Below are positions 11,883 through 23,745 of a stretch of 64,000 nucleotides of DNA, one piece after another. Below the pieces are notes generated by a model, which saw nothing but the letters and a program-made list of their open reading frames with translations, was not told the origin of the DNA and ran no database searches. The position numbers and the translations under genes are program-made. Location of the stretch: positions 189,664,962 through 189,728,961 of the forward strand of contig OY986438.1 in the NCBI GenBank assembly GCA_963920525.1, in the 5' to 3' direction. Every line of letters starts with the position of its first letter. The stretch's first letter is position 1. Origin of the DNA: Dichetophora obliterata. Its lineage: Eukaryota; Arthropoda; Insecta; Diptera; Sciomyzidae.

Positions 11883-13070
11883 TTAAAATAATTGTAGGAG
11901 TAGTATTTTTTTATTAAAAACAAAATGTAACTTCATATTACAATTTATTAATTAAATTTTTTTAATAATAATTTAAATTTATTTAAAAAAACCCTGCAAT
12001 CTTTAAAAAAACATAAAAAATAAAAAAAAAAAAGAAAAGATATATATTAGGGGTTTATTAGACGTGTATTAAAAAAAACTTGAAAAAAAATCTTGAAACT
12101 CAAAATGTTTAATTCGCGCGTGCGAATAAAATAACTAATACATTCTATGCGAAGGTTTTTCAAGAATACTGTATTGACAATTTTACACTATTTCAAAAGC
12201 AGTTATATATTAAAAAAATAAAAAAACCACATTAAAAAAATATTTAAAAATGTCATAATTCGAAATATGTTAAATTCCAAATAAATTTCAAAATTTTGAA
12301 TAAGTGTAAACTTTCAAAAGTGTAAAATATTGCAAACATTGTCAAATTTAAAAAATATGTAAAGCTTTAAATGAAGTGTCAAAATTTTAAAAAGTGTAAA
12401 ATTTCGAAAAAGTGCCAAAATGAGTAAATAAAGGAATGATTTTACTTTAGGGTCCACACGCCATTTTTTTTTAAATTTTATTATATAAATTTGGACCTTC
12501 TAAGCCCAAGTATGCATTACGCTCGCAAGTAGTTTACGAGATAAAATTCGTGAAAAATTATCACACTTTTGCCAAAGTTTGACATTGTTGTTCTCGAAAT
12601 TTGACACTTTTCCGTTTTTTTTTTAAATTTAACACTTTATTCGAAATAACAATATTGTTTGAAATTTAAAGATTTTTTCAAGACTAATGCATATTTTTTA
12701 TTTTATAATTTTTTTCAAGATTTTTGTTTCAAATTTTATTTAAAAATTTATTTTTAAAATTATTTTTTTAAGATTTTGGTTGTTTCAAGATTTTGCCATT
12801 CAAACAATAGGCCCAATCCCGTGTATTAGGCAATATTAAAAGTTTTTAAAATAATTTTAACAATAACTATAGCTGCTTTCCATTCGCTTCAAAATAATCC
12901 AGATTATTTTTTTTACATGCAAAGCAAAAACAAAAATAATCCTATAACAAATAAGATTATTTTTGCTATCCATGTAAAATTGTGATATAGCCTTAAAAAA
13001 ATTTTAAGCACAGGTGGCGCACCTGTATATTTTTATGAGCTGTCATTTCATTTTTTGAATTATTAGTTTG
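11883..13070. repeat. AT-rich region with AAGTGTAAA-type degenerate repeats
   Basis: Between 12290 and 12430 the motif AAGTGT(A/C)AAA..TTTC recurs five or more times. The inverse forms (TTTGACACTTTT, TTTAACACTTTATTCGAA) occur at 12575-12650, so the block is a loose foldback. A further small palindrome, AATAATCC..GGATTATT type, lies at 12890-12985. No coding content. Confidence 0.4.
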
Positions 13071-13073
13071 TTT

Positions 13074-13397
13074 GATACCATGACTATTAGGTAGCCATGA
13101 CAGCTACCTATTTTCTCACGAGCTGCGATCATCGAATGTTAAACAAAAGAAAACAAAACAAACCGCGTGTGTCCCACACATTGAACGCGTTCAGCGGAGC
13201 CAACAATTGCACTTAATTATTTATATAATTGCATAATATTAATAATATAATTTAATATTTTACAATTTTTTGACGTTTAGAGTAAAACACGTTCAGAGAA
13301 AAACATCGTTCACTAAGGTATCGCTACCATAACAGTTCACAACAGTTTTGAACGACACACTTTCTCATGACACCTAATAGTTATTGTATCATGATTG
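13074..13397. mobile_element. MITE family E, copy 1 (GATACMATGACTATTAGGT)
   Basis: The left end GATACCATGACTATTAGGTA and the right end, read inversely as GATACAATAACTATTAGGTG, form terminal inverted repeats about 320 bp apart. The left end continues with CTCACGAGCTGCGATC, also present in the related copy at 48771-49100. No ORF. Confidence 0.65.
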
Positions 13398-13399
13398 CT

Positions 13400-14095
13400 T
13401 GTGTGAATTTAATTTTGACTGCAACGAAAATTCCTTTCGAGAAAATTTGTTATCGCTATTATATTAAGGTGAAAGGAACGCAGCTAATATAAAGAGCATG
13501 ACCATTGTAAAAATGTAAGTATTGCTTGTAATGCTTTTAAAAGAGCGCAAATTTTGTATTTATGCAATGAAAACTTTGGTGAAAAAAAATCTATTCAACA
13601 CATGTAATTTTCTTGCCGTCTTGTGGATTGCTTATGGGCGATGTATTTTAAGCATTTCTATTTAAAAATTTCTTAAAGTTGAAAAAATGTTCACCCCTAA
13701 AATTAATATTTTGGGTAATGCCGGGTTATTTTGAATGTAATTAAATTAAATTAAAATTAAATTAAAATAAATTACATTATGCCAACTGCTGTAATGAAGT
13801 TTAACTCGAAACAAGGACAACTCAATGCCTAAACTATTCAAATTAGGGGGTTAAAATATTCTACAAAAAAATTTCTCATACAATTTTACTATAAATTAGT
13901 GAACACAATAACTACGTAAAAGGCGGTTACTTACATTTTATGTTAGTACATATAATTTTTTTAATTCCGTTGAACGATCAGTCTATAATTATTTTGGTTG
14001 TTGGACTGTGTAATGCGTTAATCAGTTCAGCTAGAAATGTGAAATTTCATCGCTCAGCTGCCTACTTCTTGTCTTCCCGAGTAAAAATATTAGCA
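13400..14095. other. Non-coding stretch
   Basis: No supported gene. The TTAAATTAAAATTAAATT run at 13738-13770 is a simple repeat. Confidence 0.4.
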
Positions 14096-14104
14096 GTTAA
14101 GCAG

Positions 14105-14670
14105 TGGTCAAACATGGGCCGCACGGCCGTACAAGGGTCGAACATGGTTTAAAACTAATCCAAAAAGCCTATCGGCCTAAAGTTGAGTCGAACATCGGCC
14201 ATATAAGGCCTAAATTAAGTTGTACAGCCGCTGTACGCTCGTTGTATGACACAACATTTCTCAAAGCTCTTATTTAACAGCAATCGAATACGCAACAATA
14301 AAAGAAAAAGCCTCACTCGGCGATGTTGATGTTGATAGTATCGCCACTTGTGTGTATCGATAATTTATAATAATTTTTTATTAGTTTGTGCCAGGTAACA
14401 CATGCGTACATTCAAATTATTTCAGCATGAATATCCAATTTTAATTGAAAAGCTGTTCATTTTCATTATAGAGTAATCACTGTTCAGCCGATGTACAGCC
14501 GAGATTATTTCGAAATGGCCTCTGAATTGCCGTTGTACGACCCTTGTCCGGACGCTGTCTGGCCAAAAAGTTCTACAAACGACCCGACCCTTGTACAGCT
14601 CTTGTACGACCGAGAATAATATTTAAAAATAGTCCTTATTCGGCCGCTGTTCGGCCTTAGTTGAAAAGGT
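14105..14670. mobile_element. Foldback-like element rich in CGGCCGTWCA motifs
   Basis: Left side: GGGCCGCACGGCCGTACAAG, ATCGGCC, ACAGCCGCTGTACG. Right side: inverse-related GATGTACAGCCGAG, GACCCTTGTACAGCTCTTG, TTCGGCCGCTGTTCGGCC. The GC-rich motif groups at both sides and the AT-rich centre (14280-14460) suggest an old inverted-repeat element. Exact ends are unclear. Confidence 0.45.
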
Positions 14671-14759
14671 ATTTTTAATCGGGTCAAGAAAAAAAATTAT
14701 ATATTAAGAATGTTTTAATTAATTTCAAATAAAAACTATATGTTTTTCGAATTTTTATA

Positions 14760-15341
14760 ATTTTTTTGTGTTCGATATGCCAGAAAAGGGCACTTTAAGG
14801 GATTTTTTTTAAAAAATGTCAAGTTTAAAATTATTTTTTGTTAAAACTTTTTCTTAAAATTTAGGCTTTATAAACTTTTTTGCACAAAATAGCTTAAGAC
14901 TATGCCAAAAACATCCGTAATATTTTTTAAATTTTGCTTTTTTGGAGTTTTGGGAATTGATTTCGTAAAAATACTCTACAAACTTGAAATTTTCAAAACG
15001 GTACACTTCGAGGAAATATTTTCATAACGACCAGGTTATTTAAAGTAAACGCACCATTTCCTGTGTCAATATTAGTCATAGTTTAAGAAAATATTTTTAA
15101 TTTTTCCTGTATGATAACTTATTTTGGAGAAAAATTAACTGAAAAACGAGGTGCGTAGCAGTTTTTTTTAAATTAACACTCAAAACAAAGTTATAGCGAT
15201 TTCTTTTTAAAATACCACTTTTTCATGCTTATATGTCAATATATTTTTATGAAATTTCCACAGTTTTCTTCTATTTTTTAAAGAACCAAAATCCCAATCC
15301 GTAATTCATTACTTTCGAAAAAATAATAAGAACCACCCTAA
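14760..15341 (+). repeat. Dispersed repeat, copy 1 (second copy at 21290-21905)
   Basis: Shared blocks in the same order and orientation: ATAACGACCAGGT(T/A), AGTTTAAGAAAA or AGTTCAAGAAAA, GTGCG(T/C)A(G/C)C, ATTCATTACTTTCGAAA and the end ACCACYCTAA. The copies are strongly diverged, and neither contains a long ORF. Confidence 0.5.
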
Positions 15342-15480
15342 CAGCCCTATTCTGGCAAATTAGCAATTGTTAACCAGTATTTTGAATATTTCTATGTGTT
15401 TTTTTGCAATGTTTTGATTTCAAAACAAAATTTGAAGCCCAAAAAACAAAATTTTTTAATGTAATTGTCAATATATAGCC
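15342..15480 (+). mobile_element. MITE family A, truncated left half
   Basis: Starts CAGCCCTATTCTGGCAAAT and follows the family for about 140 bp to the centre (AAATTTGAAGCCCAAAAAAC), then stops. The right half is missing. Confidence 0.75.
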
Positions 15481-15492
15481 TTTAACAACAAC

Positions 15493-15700
15493 AGGGGTAT
15501 TCACGATTCAATGCACTTGCCAGTGCAGTTGAGGACTTGTGCAGTAAGGTTTTCGTCAACACACCCTTATCACTATTTCAAAGCTGTCAAAATTTTTAAT
15601 GTGCACATTTTTAAAGTTTGAGACTATAGTAGAAAAGCACTTGTGCAGATTTTTGACGTACGTGTATTCAACTGCACTGGCATTGAATCGTGAATACCTA
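15493..15700. mobile_element. MITE family B, copy 1 (AGGGGTATTCACGATTCA)
   Basis: Termini AGGGGTATTCACGATTCAAT and inverse ATTGAATCGTGAATACCT. Subterminal CTTGCCAGTGCAGTTGAGG mirrors CAACTGCACTGGCA. A better preserved copy lies at 44494-44785. Non-autonomous, 208 bp. Confidence 0.75.
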
Positions 15701-15708
15701 TATACCCT

Positions 15709-16883
15709 ATATCGGTCATTCCATGTCAAATCGGACGCTTTTGTCCAAAATCTAATTTTGACGATTCCGATTTTTTTTCAAATTTTTCACGTCGATAAAA
15801 CTTTCAAAACAAAAAATATTTGCATACTTTTTTATAATTTTTTATTTTTTTGCAGTTATACACAGTGAAAAATTAAAATGAAAAAATTGTCATTCAAACA
15901 TGAAGTCAAACAACTATATTTTCTAAACCGTTAGTCCTACAAAAAAATGTTTAAGACACATTTTAAGATCTTGAATAGTCTTTATTGTGGTGTCCTTTTT
16001 TACAAACATTTTCGTAAAATATTTTAAATTTTTTGACCACTAAAAATTTCATTCATATTTTTCATAGTCAGCACCACTATTTTTTGGCATTTTGAATATG
16101 TTATCGTATTGAGGCATTCATTCTTAATGTTTTCTTAAAATTTGATGTTGGAGAAGCAATGTTTACTATTTTAAACGAAATTTTCAAAAACTGAGTACAC
16201 AAGTTTTAAATACAAAATACTTTAATGTTAAATTAAAAATGGAATTTTTAGTACTTTTTGCTAAGCTAGGTATATCGTCGCTGCGCCAATAAAAACAGTT
16301 ATATGTAGAGCAAAAAAACAAATTTTTTTCAGAGCATTTCTAGTACTGCGAGCAATAACTGTTTTTGATCACTTCTAAATCATAAGAGATATAAACAACT
16401 GCAAATGCAGAAATGTGGGTAATAGATAGTGTAAACAAAATATGCTATAAAAAATTTAAAAAAATCACATAACTGTTTTTGTTGGCGCAGCGACGATATG
16501 TAAAATCAGTCACATTAAAAAATTTTATCAACTCGTTAAAATATTGTACTATTCCTCTGCAGACACTCTATTTTTGAAATTTGCTAAAATATAATTATAT
16601 TTGCTATTACAATAAAGACCAATTCAAGATCTTTAAAATATGTCTTAAACATTTTCTTGTAGGACTAATGGTTTAGAAGATATATTTGTTTGAGTACATG
16701 TCCGAATGACAATTTTTGTTTTTCCTTATAATTTTTCACTGTGTATAAAAAAAATTGAAAATTCCAAAAAAAAATATGCAAATATTTTTCTTTTTTAAAG
16801 TACTATCCACGTGCAAAGTACCAAATTTTTACAGAAATGTGAGTTTGGAAAAGTGTCCGATTTGACTTGGAATGACCGATATA
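15709..16883. mobile_element. Foldback element C with ~300-bp arms
   Basis: Termini ATCGGTCATTCCATGTCAAA and inverse TTGACTTGGAATGACCGATA. Inverse pairs continue inward: TTTTCACTGTGT / ACACAGTGAAAA, TAGTCCTACAA / TTGTAGGACTA, TCAAGATCTTTA / TAAAGATC type. The unique centre was entered by MITE D (16272-16499). No ORF of transposase type. Confidence 0.75.
16272..16499. mobile_element. MITE family D, copy 1 (ATATCGTCGCTGCGCC), nested in element C
   Basis: ATATCGTCGCTGCGCCAATA on the left is mirrored by TTGGCGCAGCGACGATAT on the right; next inward AAAAACAGTTATATG mirrors CATAACTGTTTTT. 228 bp. A second family member with the same outermost bases lies at 61201-61487. Confidence 0.75.
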
Positions 16884-19050
16884 TATTTTTTTAATTTCGG
16901 ACATCATAAAAACAACATTTCGTCTGTTTTTCCGGTGGTACAAACTAAAAATTCTGTAAGTGACAAAAAGCAATCAGGGCAAGCGATTAAAAAGTGGGTG
17001 GACTTCTGTTAATTTTTTTCAATGGACATTGAGTTGAATATTGAAAGAATATTTTGTTGTTGTTTGAGATTTGTTATAAGCCACTTAATTCTATAATATT
17101 AAAAAAGATCTTGTATTTAAAATCAAGAATGATTTAAACTATCAAACATTTAGAATTTGTATTTAAATCATGTAAAATAAAAAAAAATATTAGCCATTAA
17201 TACGCTTGAAAAATTAATGATGGCATATTTTCTTAAGTATTTATTTTATAATAAAAAAATCTTACAAAATAAATAATATATACCCCGATTTTTTTCCGGT
17301 GAACTTTTTACATTTTTTTTATCAAGAAATCGCAGGCTTTGGTCAATAAACTGAAGTTGAACTAATTTTCTAAAATTATAGTGGCAAACGCACTTCACTC
17401 TCCATTCAGATAAGAAATTTTCAATTATAAATAACAAATTCAACCATGATAAGCGCAATAGTAAATAATTACGAAGAAGTATTCCATAAAATACATAAAT
17501 CTTATCGGCTAAAAAGGACTAATAGTCAGTTGTGCTGAGTATCAGCCGATATAATAGACTCTTAATCCGAAAAGAGAGTTATCTAATTTTTGGTCGCAGT
17601 TCAAAATCTAACATTTTTGTTGTTGTTGTTTCAGTTCCTATCCAAGGAATTTCGAAGTTATTTCATTAATTAAGCCTATTAACGTTTTAAAAAAACTCTG
17701 CACGTTTTCTTACAAGAATGTTTGGCTTCAAAAAAATTTCGTTAATTGCGACAATATTCAAAATGGTAAGGTTTGTCGTAAACGTGTATTGTTTATGTAA
17801 TGATATCAAACCAACAACAGCAAAATAATAAAAATTCTTGAATACCTTATAAACATAACATAATAGCAAGAGACTAAAATAGCAAACTCCATTTGGCCAT
17901 TATGGTCAACAAAATCTGTAACTACATTCCCAGCTCGTAAAAACTGTCAAAAAATAAAAACTGACCTAAGCAGTGTTTAAATATTGTTGTGTTGTATTGT
18001 GTTGTTTACAATAACGATACTAAAAAAAATTCTTTGAATCAGTCAAAATATTAAAATGCATATCAGCAAAACTTGCTGTTTCCCAGTCTCAATGTATTCG
18101 CGCTTCGCTTGAGTAGAGAGATGGAATTTGATACGCTTTTTTCCTGTTCAGATCGTAATGTCTTAGCATATCTTATAATAGGTGTGATATATTTTTATAT
18201 GTAAATGTGTTTGTTGTTATATAATTTGGCTTAAGATATAGATTTTTATGTAGATTTTTATCTTGCTTTCATTTTATCTATCTTATCTCCTCTGGTAACG
18301 ACTCTATTAAAGCATTATTCAATCGGTTAATGAAAGGTTTTCATATTTTATTGAATAAATTTTAAAAAGTCTAAAAGTTTATTAGGCTTCACTGCAATAA
18401 AGGTTGTATTGTTGTTATTATTTTTCATGTTGTATAACTGCCACTCACACATAAGCGATGAGTGTTTTTTTTTTGTTGAGTTGATAATTTCTAATAAGAA
18501 ATTTTGAATACTGAAGTAGCGCTAAAATTCACAAAAAATATTTGTTTTTAAAATAATGAAAGGTTTAAATAAATTCCGAAAATAAGAGTTTATTCTATTC
18601 AAGCTGAGTTTTTTAAAGAAAAAGACTAAATTTCGATGGTATCGTACGTCTAGACGTAGAATTTCTTTTTATACAGTAATAGAGATTGTTTAAGTTTATT
18701 TATATAACGCTCTTATTATTATATTACTAATAAATTAATTGCTGTCTTTAACTTCAAATTAAAAAATTTAATATACACTAAAAAAATAATGGAAAAATAG
18801 TTATATATAATAGCATATTTCAATGCGAATTTAATACATTGCTTGAGCTTGTGCCAACAACGCTCAAAACTCGTAAAAAGTAGGAATATTTATTGTATTA
18901 ATCTTGCTGAAGATTAACAAAAACAATCACAAACGACAAAAACGAAAGCAACTGATATGTATATACAACTGATATGCATATATACATATATTTAAATTTT
19001 ACATACATACTAATAACAACAACAACAACACAAGCAGTTACTGAAAAAAT
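16884..19050. other. Non-coding stretch, no supported gene
   Basis: AT-rich single-copy-looking DNA. ORFs of 60-70 codons at 17246 and 17687 (minus) have no recognisable domain. A (TATA/ATAC)n-rich tract and an (AAC)n tract sit at 18955-19035. Confidence 0.4.
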
Positions 19051-19055
19051 ACATA

Positions 19056-20430
19056 TACAGTGAAAGCTCCCAAAGACGGACGCTCTAACTGTGCGTTTAG
19101 ACCGCCTGAACGAACGAAAGAAACCTCGTTCGTTCGCTCGGTTTAAACACTTTGCCCGAACGAACAGTGTTCGCTATAAATTTATCGCGAACAATGTTTG
19201 CCCGGTGTAAACAGTAAATTAGGGCGAACGAACGAAGGTTCCTTCGTTCGCTCTGATCGAACAAGCTTCGATCTTTTTGGGCGAATACGGTGTTGCGCTG
19301 TGTTTAAAAACAGAAAAGTAGCAAAAAGGAGTAGCTTTAGAGAATAATTTATGAAAAGTACTAAATATGTAGTAATTTAGTTTTATGTTTTTTAAAGTGT
19401 TCTGTTAACTTTCGCTGCAATATGATTGTGTCGTGTAAAGGGCCCAATTAAGTTTTTAAGCGGAAAACCCTATATTTTATTTATTTGAGGCGACTGTTTA
19501 TTTGAGGTCATTTTTTTTTTTAAATAACTATATAACTTTTAATAAATATTTTGAGTTTATGGATAGCAAATATTATTTAATATAGCAGGAGTCCGCAATA
19601 GAGCTCCTTCAAATAAAATAAAAATATATTTTAGGTTCTGCTGAAACTTTTGAGTTTTTAATTGAAGATTTTAGAAAAATGTGGATATTAACCAAAATGG
19701 TAGTTGAAAATTCGATTTGTGACTAAAAGCAATTCTTTAAAGTTATAACATAAAAAGGATGTCTCTAAAATAAAAATCGAACGACTGAAAGTATCAATTT
19801 TATTTGCTTAATAAGTGCATACAATTTGGGAACAATTTTTATTTAATTGACTTAAAATTTACGAAATTTATTGACACACGAAAAATGTGAAAACATTTAA
19901 TTTTTGTTCTCGAAAAACTTAAATGGGCCCTTAAGTTAAACACACGTCTTTTCTATAATAACTAATACGAGTAATATATTGTTATGGAGTGGCAAATCAT
20001 TTGTTGTTGAGAAACGGAGTATAAGTTTTAGTACTAATATAAAAATAAGGAGTTATCAACCCTGCATTTATTGATGTTCGGCCAAATGCACAAATTGCTG
20101 TTTACACCGCCTGAACGAACAAGATGGCGGCCAATGTTTGTTCGCGATTGATGTTCGTGCGGTCTAAACAGTACTCCGAACGAAGAATTTATTTCAATAA
20201 ATTGTTCGCTATAAATTTTTCGTTCGTTCAAGCGGTCTAAACCCACAGTAATAAGCGGACATTTTCTATAAGCGGACACATTCTTGGGAACGATCAATTT
20301 TAGATTTTTTTTTCTATATAAAATGCTCTCCCAAACACGGACTTTCCGATAAACGGACGCGGACACACAAACATGTCTATTTACGAAAAAAAATCTCATA
20401 TAAGCGGACAATTTTGTCTTTGTTAGATCA
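19056..20430. mobile_element. Probable pogo/Tc1-type element, interrupted
   Basis: Left end TACAGTGAAAGCTCCCAAAG..ACGGACGCTC resembles pogo/Tc1-type ends. On the right the related AAGCGGACA motif appears repeatedly (20253, 20269, 20402) with CGGACTTTCCGATAAACGGA at 20338. The middle is occupied by the GAACGAAC element. The right terminus is not certain. Confidence 0.4.
19095..20242. mobile_element. GAACGAAC-rich element with TTTAGACCGC inverted ends
   Basis: Left end GTTTAGACCGCCTGAACGAA; right end inverse GTTTAGACCGCTTGAACGAA. Subterminal copies of GAACGAAC / GTTCGTTC and TTCGCTATAAATTT follow on both sides (19105-19290 and 20090-20230), including further TTTA(C/G)ACCGCCTGAACG motifs at 20107 and GTGCGGTCTAAAC at 20158. 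The interior (19290-20080) has no recognisable coding sequence. Confidence 0.65.
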
Positions 20431-20462
20431 TAAACATTCCTAACGGGCCGGCATGTCAGCAC

Positions 20463-21055
20463 TAACGTTAAAAGAAGCACTCCAAGAGATCTTTTTGAGT
20501 ACTAACAAGTCAGCTGCTAGCGTGAAAGGGCTGACCCTACGTATGACACACCATTGTAATTTTAACATTGTATGTCCTAGATGTCCTGTCAAAAAGCACT
20601 CAATTGCTTCAAAAGACCTCTCAAGGAAAGCTTTGGGTTAGCATTTCGTTTAATTGCTTAAAAAGAGGCTCTTGGAAACCTTTGTGGCAGCAGTTCTTTT
20701 TGTTTTAAATACACTTTTAAATCTTTTTGAACTGCTCTCTTCTTCACTTATCAGCACTTAACAAGTTCATAAAGAACTTCAAAGAAAAAGAGAACAGTTC
20801 AAAAAACTTGAAAAGTGTATTCAAAAAAACGAACTGCTGACAAAAAGATTTCCAAGAGCCTCTTTTGAAGCAATTAAACGAAGTGCTGACCCAAAGCTTT
20901 CCTTGAGAGGTCTTTTGAAGCAATTAAGTTCTTTTTTCCTAGGACATACAATGCTAAAATTACAATGGTGTGTCATACGTCGGGTCAGCACTTTCAAGCT
21001 TTCAGCTGACTTGTAAGCACTCAAAAAGACCTTTTGGAGGGCTTCTTTTCCCGTT
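20463..21055. mobile_element. ~590-bp near-perfect foldback element
   Basis: Almost the whole length is palindromic: AACGTTAAAAGAAGCACTCC..AGTCAGCTG..TGACACACCATTGTAATTTT on the left faces its inverse on the right (AAAATTACAATGGTGTGTCA, CAGCTGACTTG, CTTTTCCCGTT). Arms are about 280 bp around a short centre near 20760. There is no coding sequence; the ORFs at 20453 (+) and 20821 (-) are the same arm read from both sides. Confidence 0.85.
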
Positions 21056-21289
21056 GGGTTATTACTTTTCTTCTTTCTTTTTTTTTTGTTTTAATGTTTT
21101 CGACAGTTCGACGCGTTTTTTTTTCTTTTTTCGAATTTACTCTGAATGAGAAATTAGAGTCCAAGAAACTTACGCCAATAATATTTTATTATTGACAGCT
21201 TATGTTAAAATTAAAACAATTCTGTGTCCATTTTTTAAATACACATTCTAAATGTTTGATAGTTTAAATCACACTTGATTTAAATGTCC

Positions 21290-21905
21290 ATTTTTCGATG
21301 TTTTTTTCAAAACCTGAATTTTTTAATTTTTTGGGATTTTTTCCGTAAAATTTACAAACAAGAAATTTCAAAAAAGGTAAAATTTTAGCAAAAAATTTTT
21401 ATAACGACCAGGTAGTTTAATGTAATCGCATAATTTTTTGTATCTGTTTTAAATACAGTTCAAGAAAACATTTCCTCAAAAACATTTCAATTTCCGAAAT
21501 TTATTTCAAATTTGCATTTTTACGATTTTTTTTAATACAACAAGAAAAAAAAATTTGATATTTTTCGAAAAGTAAAAAATTACAACTCTGGTAGTTTTTG
21601 TCTAATTTTAATGTTTGGTCATTAAATCATTTAAAAGAAAAATTAAATAAAAAAAAAGGGTGCGCACCGTTTTTTTAAAGTTTACACTTAAAAAACTGTT
21701 ATGGGAATTGTTTTGAAAAAAGAGCACTTTTTCCCATATAAATTAGATTTTCAACTTAAAGGTCGCAAGCGCCACTTATTAATCAATATCAAAGCAAAAT
21801 CAATATTTGTTCTAAAAATTTTGCAGTTTACTTCTTTTTTGTGGAGGAACAAAACCCCCGGCCTTTATTCATTACTTTCGAAAGAAAAATAAGGACCACT
21901 CTAAT
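21290..21905 (+). repeat. Dispersed repeat, copy 2 (partner of 14760-15341)
   Basis: Same block order as copy 1, ending ATTCATTACTTTCGAAAG..GGACCACTCTAA. Carries a 63-codon ORF at 21701 that is not conserved in copy 1, so I treat it as chance. Confidence 0.5.
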
Positions 21906-22227
21906 GTATATATTTAAATTTTAATTTATATTGTACTAGATTTGTTTTTGTCTATTGAAGAATAAAAATTATTTTAAATTAGAATATCGCAATGTCCATT
22001 TTTTTAATTTGAGTTTTAATATTATTTTTTTGTCATTCCCACAAAAGGACCTCTCTCATATACAAAGTTACAGGGCAAAAAGTAGGTAACCATCGGTAAA
22101 AAAGTAAAAGTAAAAGTTTCGAGAAATCTTGCTTCACAGTTTTCAATCGCCAGAAGAGTTATATGAAAGGGTCTTTTGTTTTTGTGTCATAACTTTGCCT
22201 AGGGTCATGCTAGAAGCTCCATATTTT
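21906..22227. other. Non-coding stretch
   Basis: No gene or repeat supported. Confidence 0.3.
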
Positions 22228-23049
22228 CAGCCCTATTCTGGCAAAGTAACAATTGCTAATCAGTATTTTAAATATCGCTGATAAAACAAAATTTGAAGCT
22301 CAAAAAACAAAATTTTTTAATGAAATTGTCACTATCTGAAAAGTAGGTGACAATTTTTATAAAAATTTATTATTTTTGAGCTTAAAATTTTGTTTTGAAA
22401 TCAAAAAATTACAACAAACCAGGGACCGAGAATAACTGTTATTTTACAATTTTCAGATGAAAAAGGCATAACGAAAAAGTGGCCGGAGGACTTTTTTAAA
22501 TATATCATTATTATCGTAATGGCAGCAGCTTCGCGATTATTAAATGCCTTTTTTAATTTTTGGCTGTTACTATAAAAATTAAAATTAACTGTTATTTTTT
22601 GCCTTTTATTTTTTCGGGCAAAAATAACTGTTACTTTTGACTTTTATTTTTTAAGGCCGAATAAAGAACTTTAAAAACTAAAAAGTTTTATAGCTCAAAA
22701 TGTGCGCGCTAATGAGACGATAAAAATTGCATAAAACCTTTTTTGCCGTTCCAGTGGCCTTTAAAAAATTCAAATTGCCTGATATTTTTGACCGAAAAAA
22801 TAAAAGGCACAAAATAACTGTTATTTTTGACCAAAAAAATAAAAGTCAAAAGTAACAGTTATTTTTTGCCCGAAAAAAATAAAAGGCATTAAATAACTAG
22901 TATTTTTGTCGGAAAAAATAAAAGTTAAATGATAACTGTTAATATCTGACTTTTTTGATAAAACCCATAACCAGTACGGTCCCTGCAACAAACACATAGG
23001 AGTATTAAAAATACTGGGTAAATATTGCTATTTTGCCAGAATAGGGCTG
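22228..23049. mobile_element. MITE family A, complete copy split by a second element
   Basis: Left part 22228-22419 starts CAGCCCTATTCTGGCAAAGT; right part 22986-23049 ends GCCAGAATAGGGCTG. Removing 22420-22985 and one copy of CAACAAAC rejoins the family sequence seen at 11614-11882 (..TTACAACAAACACATAGG..). Confidence 0.85.
22420..22985. mobile_element. hAT-type foldback (CAGGGACCG ends) nested in MITE A, 8-bp TSD
   Basis: Termini CAGGGACCG / CGGTCCCTG are flanked by a perfect 8-bp duplication CAACAAAC (22412-22419 and 22986-22993). The 566-bp interior is two inverse sets of AATAACTGTTATTTTT and AAATAAAAGGCA / TGCCTTTTATTTT motifs. The uninterrupted sister MITE confirms the empty site. No coding capacity. 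Confidence 0.9.
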
Positions 23050-23743
23050 TATGTGTGTTTATAAAGATATATGCGTGGAACACACCTACATCAGTAACTC
23101 AGTTCTGTCTTAAGTCGACTTAAGCGATTATTGCTCGTGAACACAGATATTTAAAACGATTACCTTTAACAAACAAAACGACGTTGCGTTCGTGATTTCG
23201 GCACAAACCAAACCAAACCAGCAACCATAACAACAACATAAGCAGCTACTGAAGTATTTTATGCTGGATTTTACTCATACAAAAATGTGATTTTTTCTTC
23301 AAAAGAATAGAAGATTTTGATATTTTGTGACTTTAATAAAGAAGTGATAAAAATAAAAGTGAGATATTCGTTTCATTTGCTCCATAACTGCTATTTGGAC
23401 ATATAGCTATTCTCTCTTTGTACGATGAATATTAAAGGCATACCCCAAAATTTCCACTAAAAACGCTACATCTGCTTGTAGGAATGTGCTGTTAATTCTT
23501 CACTAAATTAATCTCAATAAATGTTTTATGGGACGGTAATAATTCAAGGCAAAGATATATTTATATTTTTCGAAAATATTGTCTAGATAGATAAAGAAGA
23601 GATGTTCGTTAACAGTTTAAAAGAAAAAGTATCCAAAATTTTTTAAAGATAATTTTCTTTGAGACTATCTTTAACACAAGGTAATTTTTATTTACAGGCT
23701 CGTGAAATTATTTAAAGTTAACAAATTCTACATAAAATTCATC
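23050..23743. other. Non-coding stretch
   Basis: Contains CA-rich leader-like sequence (ACCAAACCAAACCAGCAACC, 23210-23230) and an initiator-like TCAGTT at 23099, but nothing strong enough to call a promoter. Confidence 0.3.
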
Positions 23744-23745
23744 TA

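Noticed and set aside
20034..20480. 148-codon minus-strand ORF
   Set aside because: Lies across the GAACGAAC element and the pogo-like flank; no protein similarity recognised.
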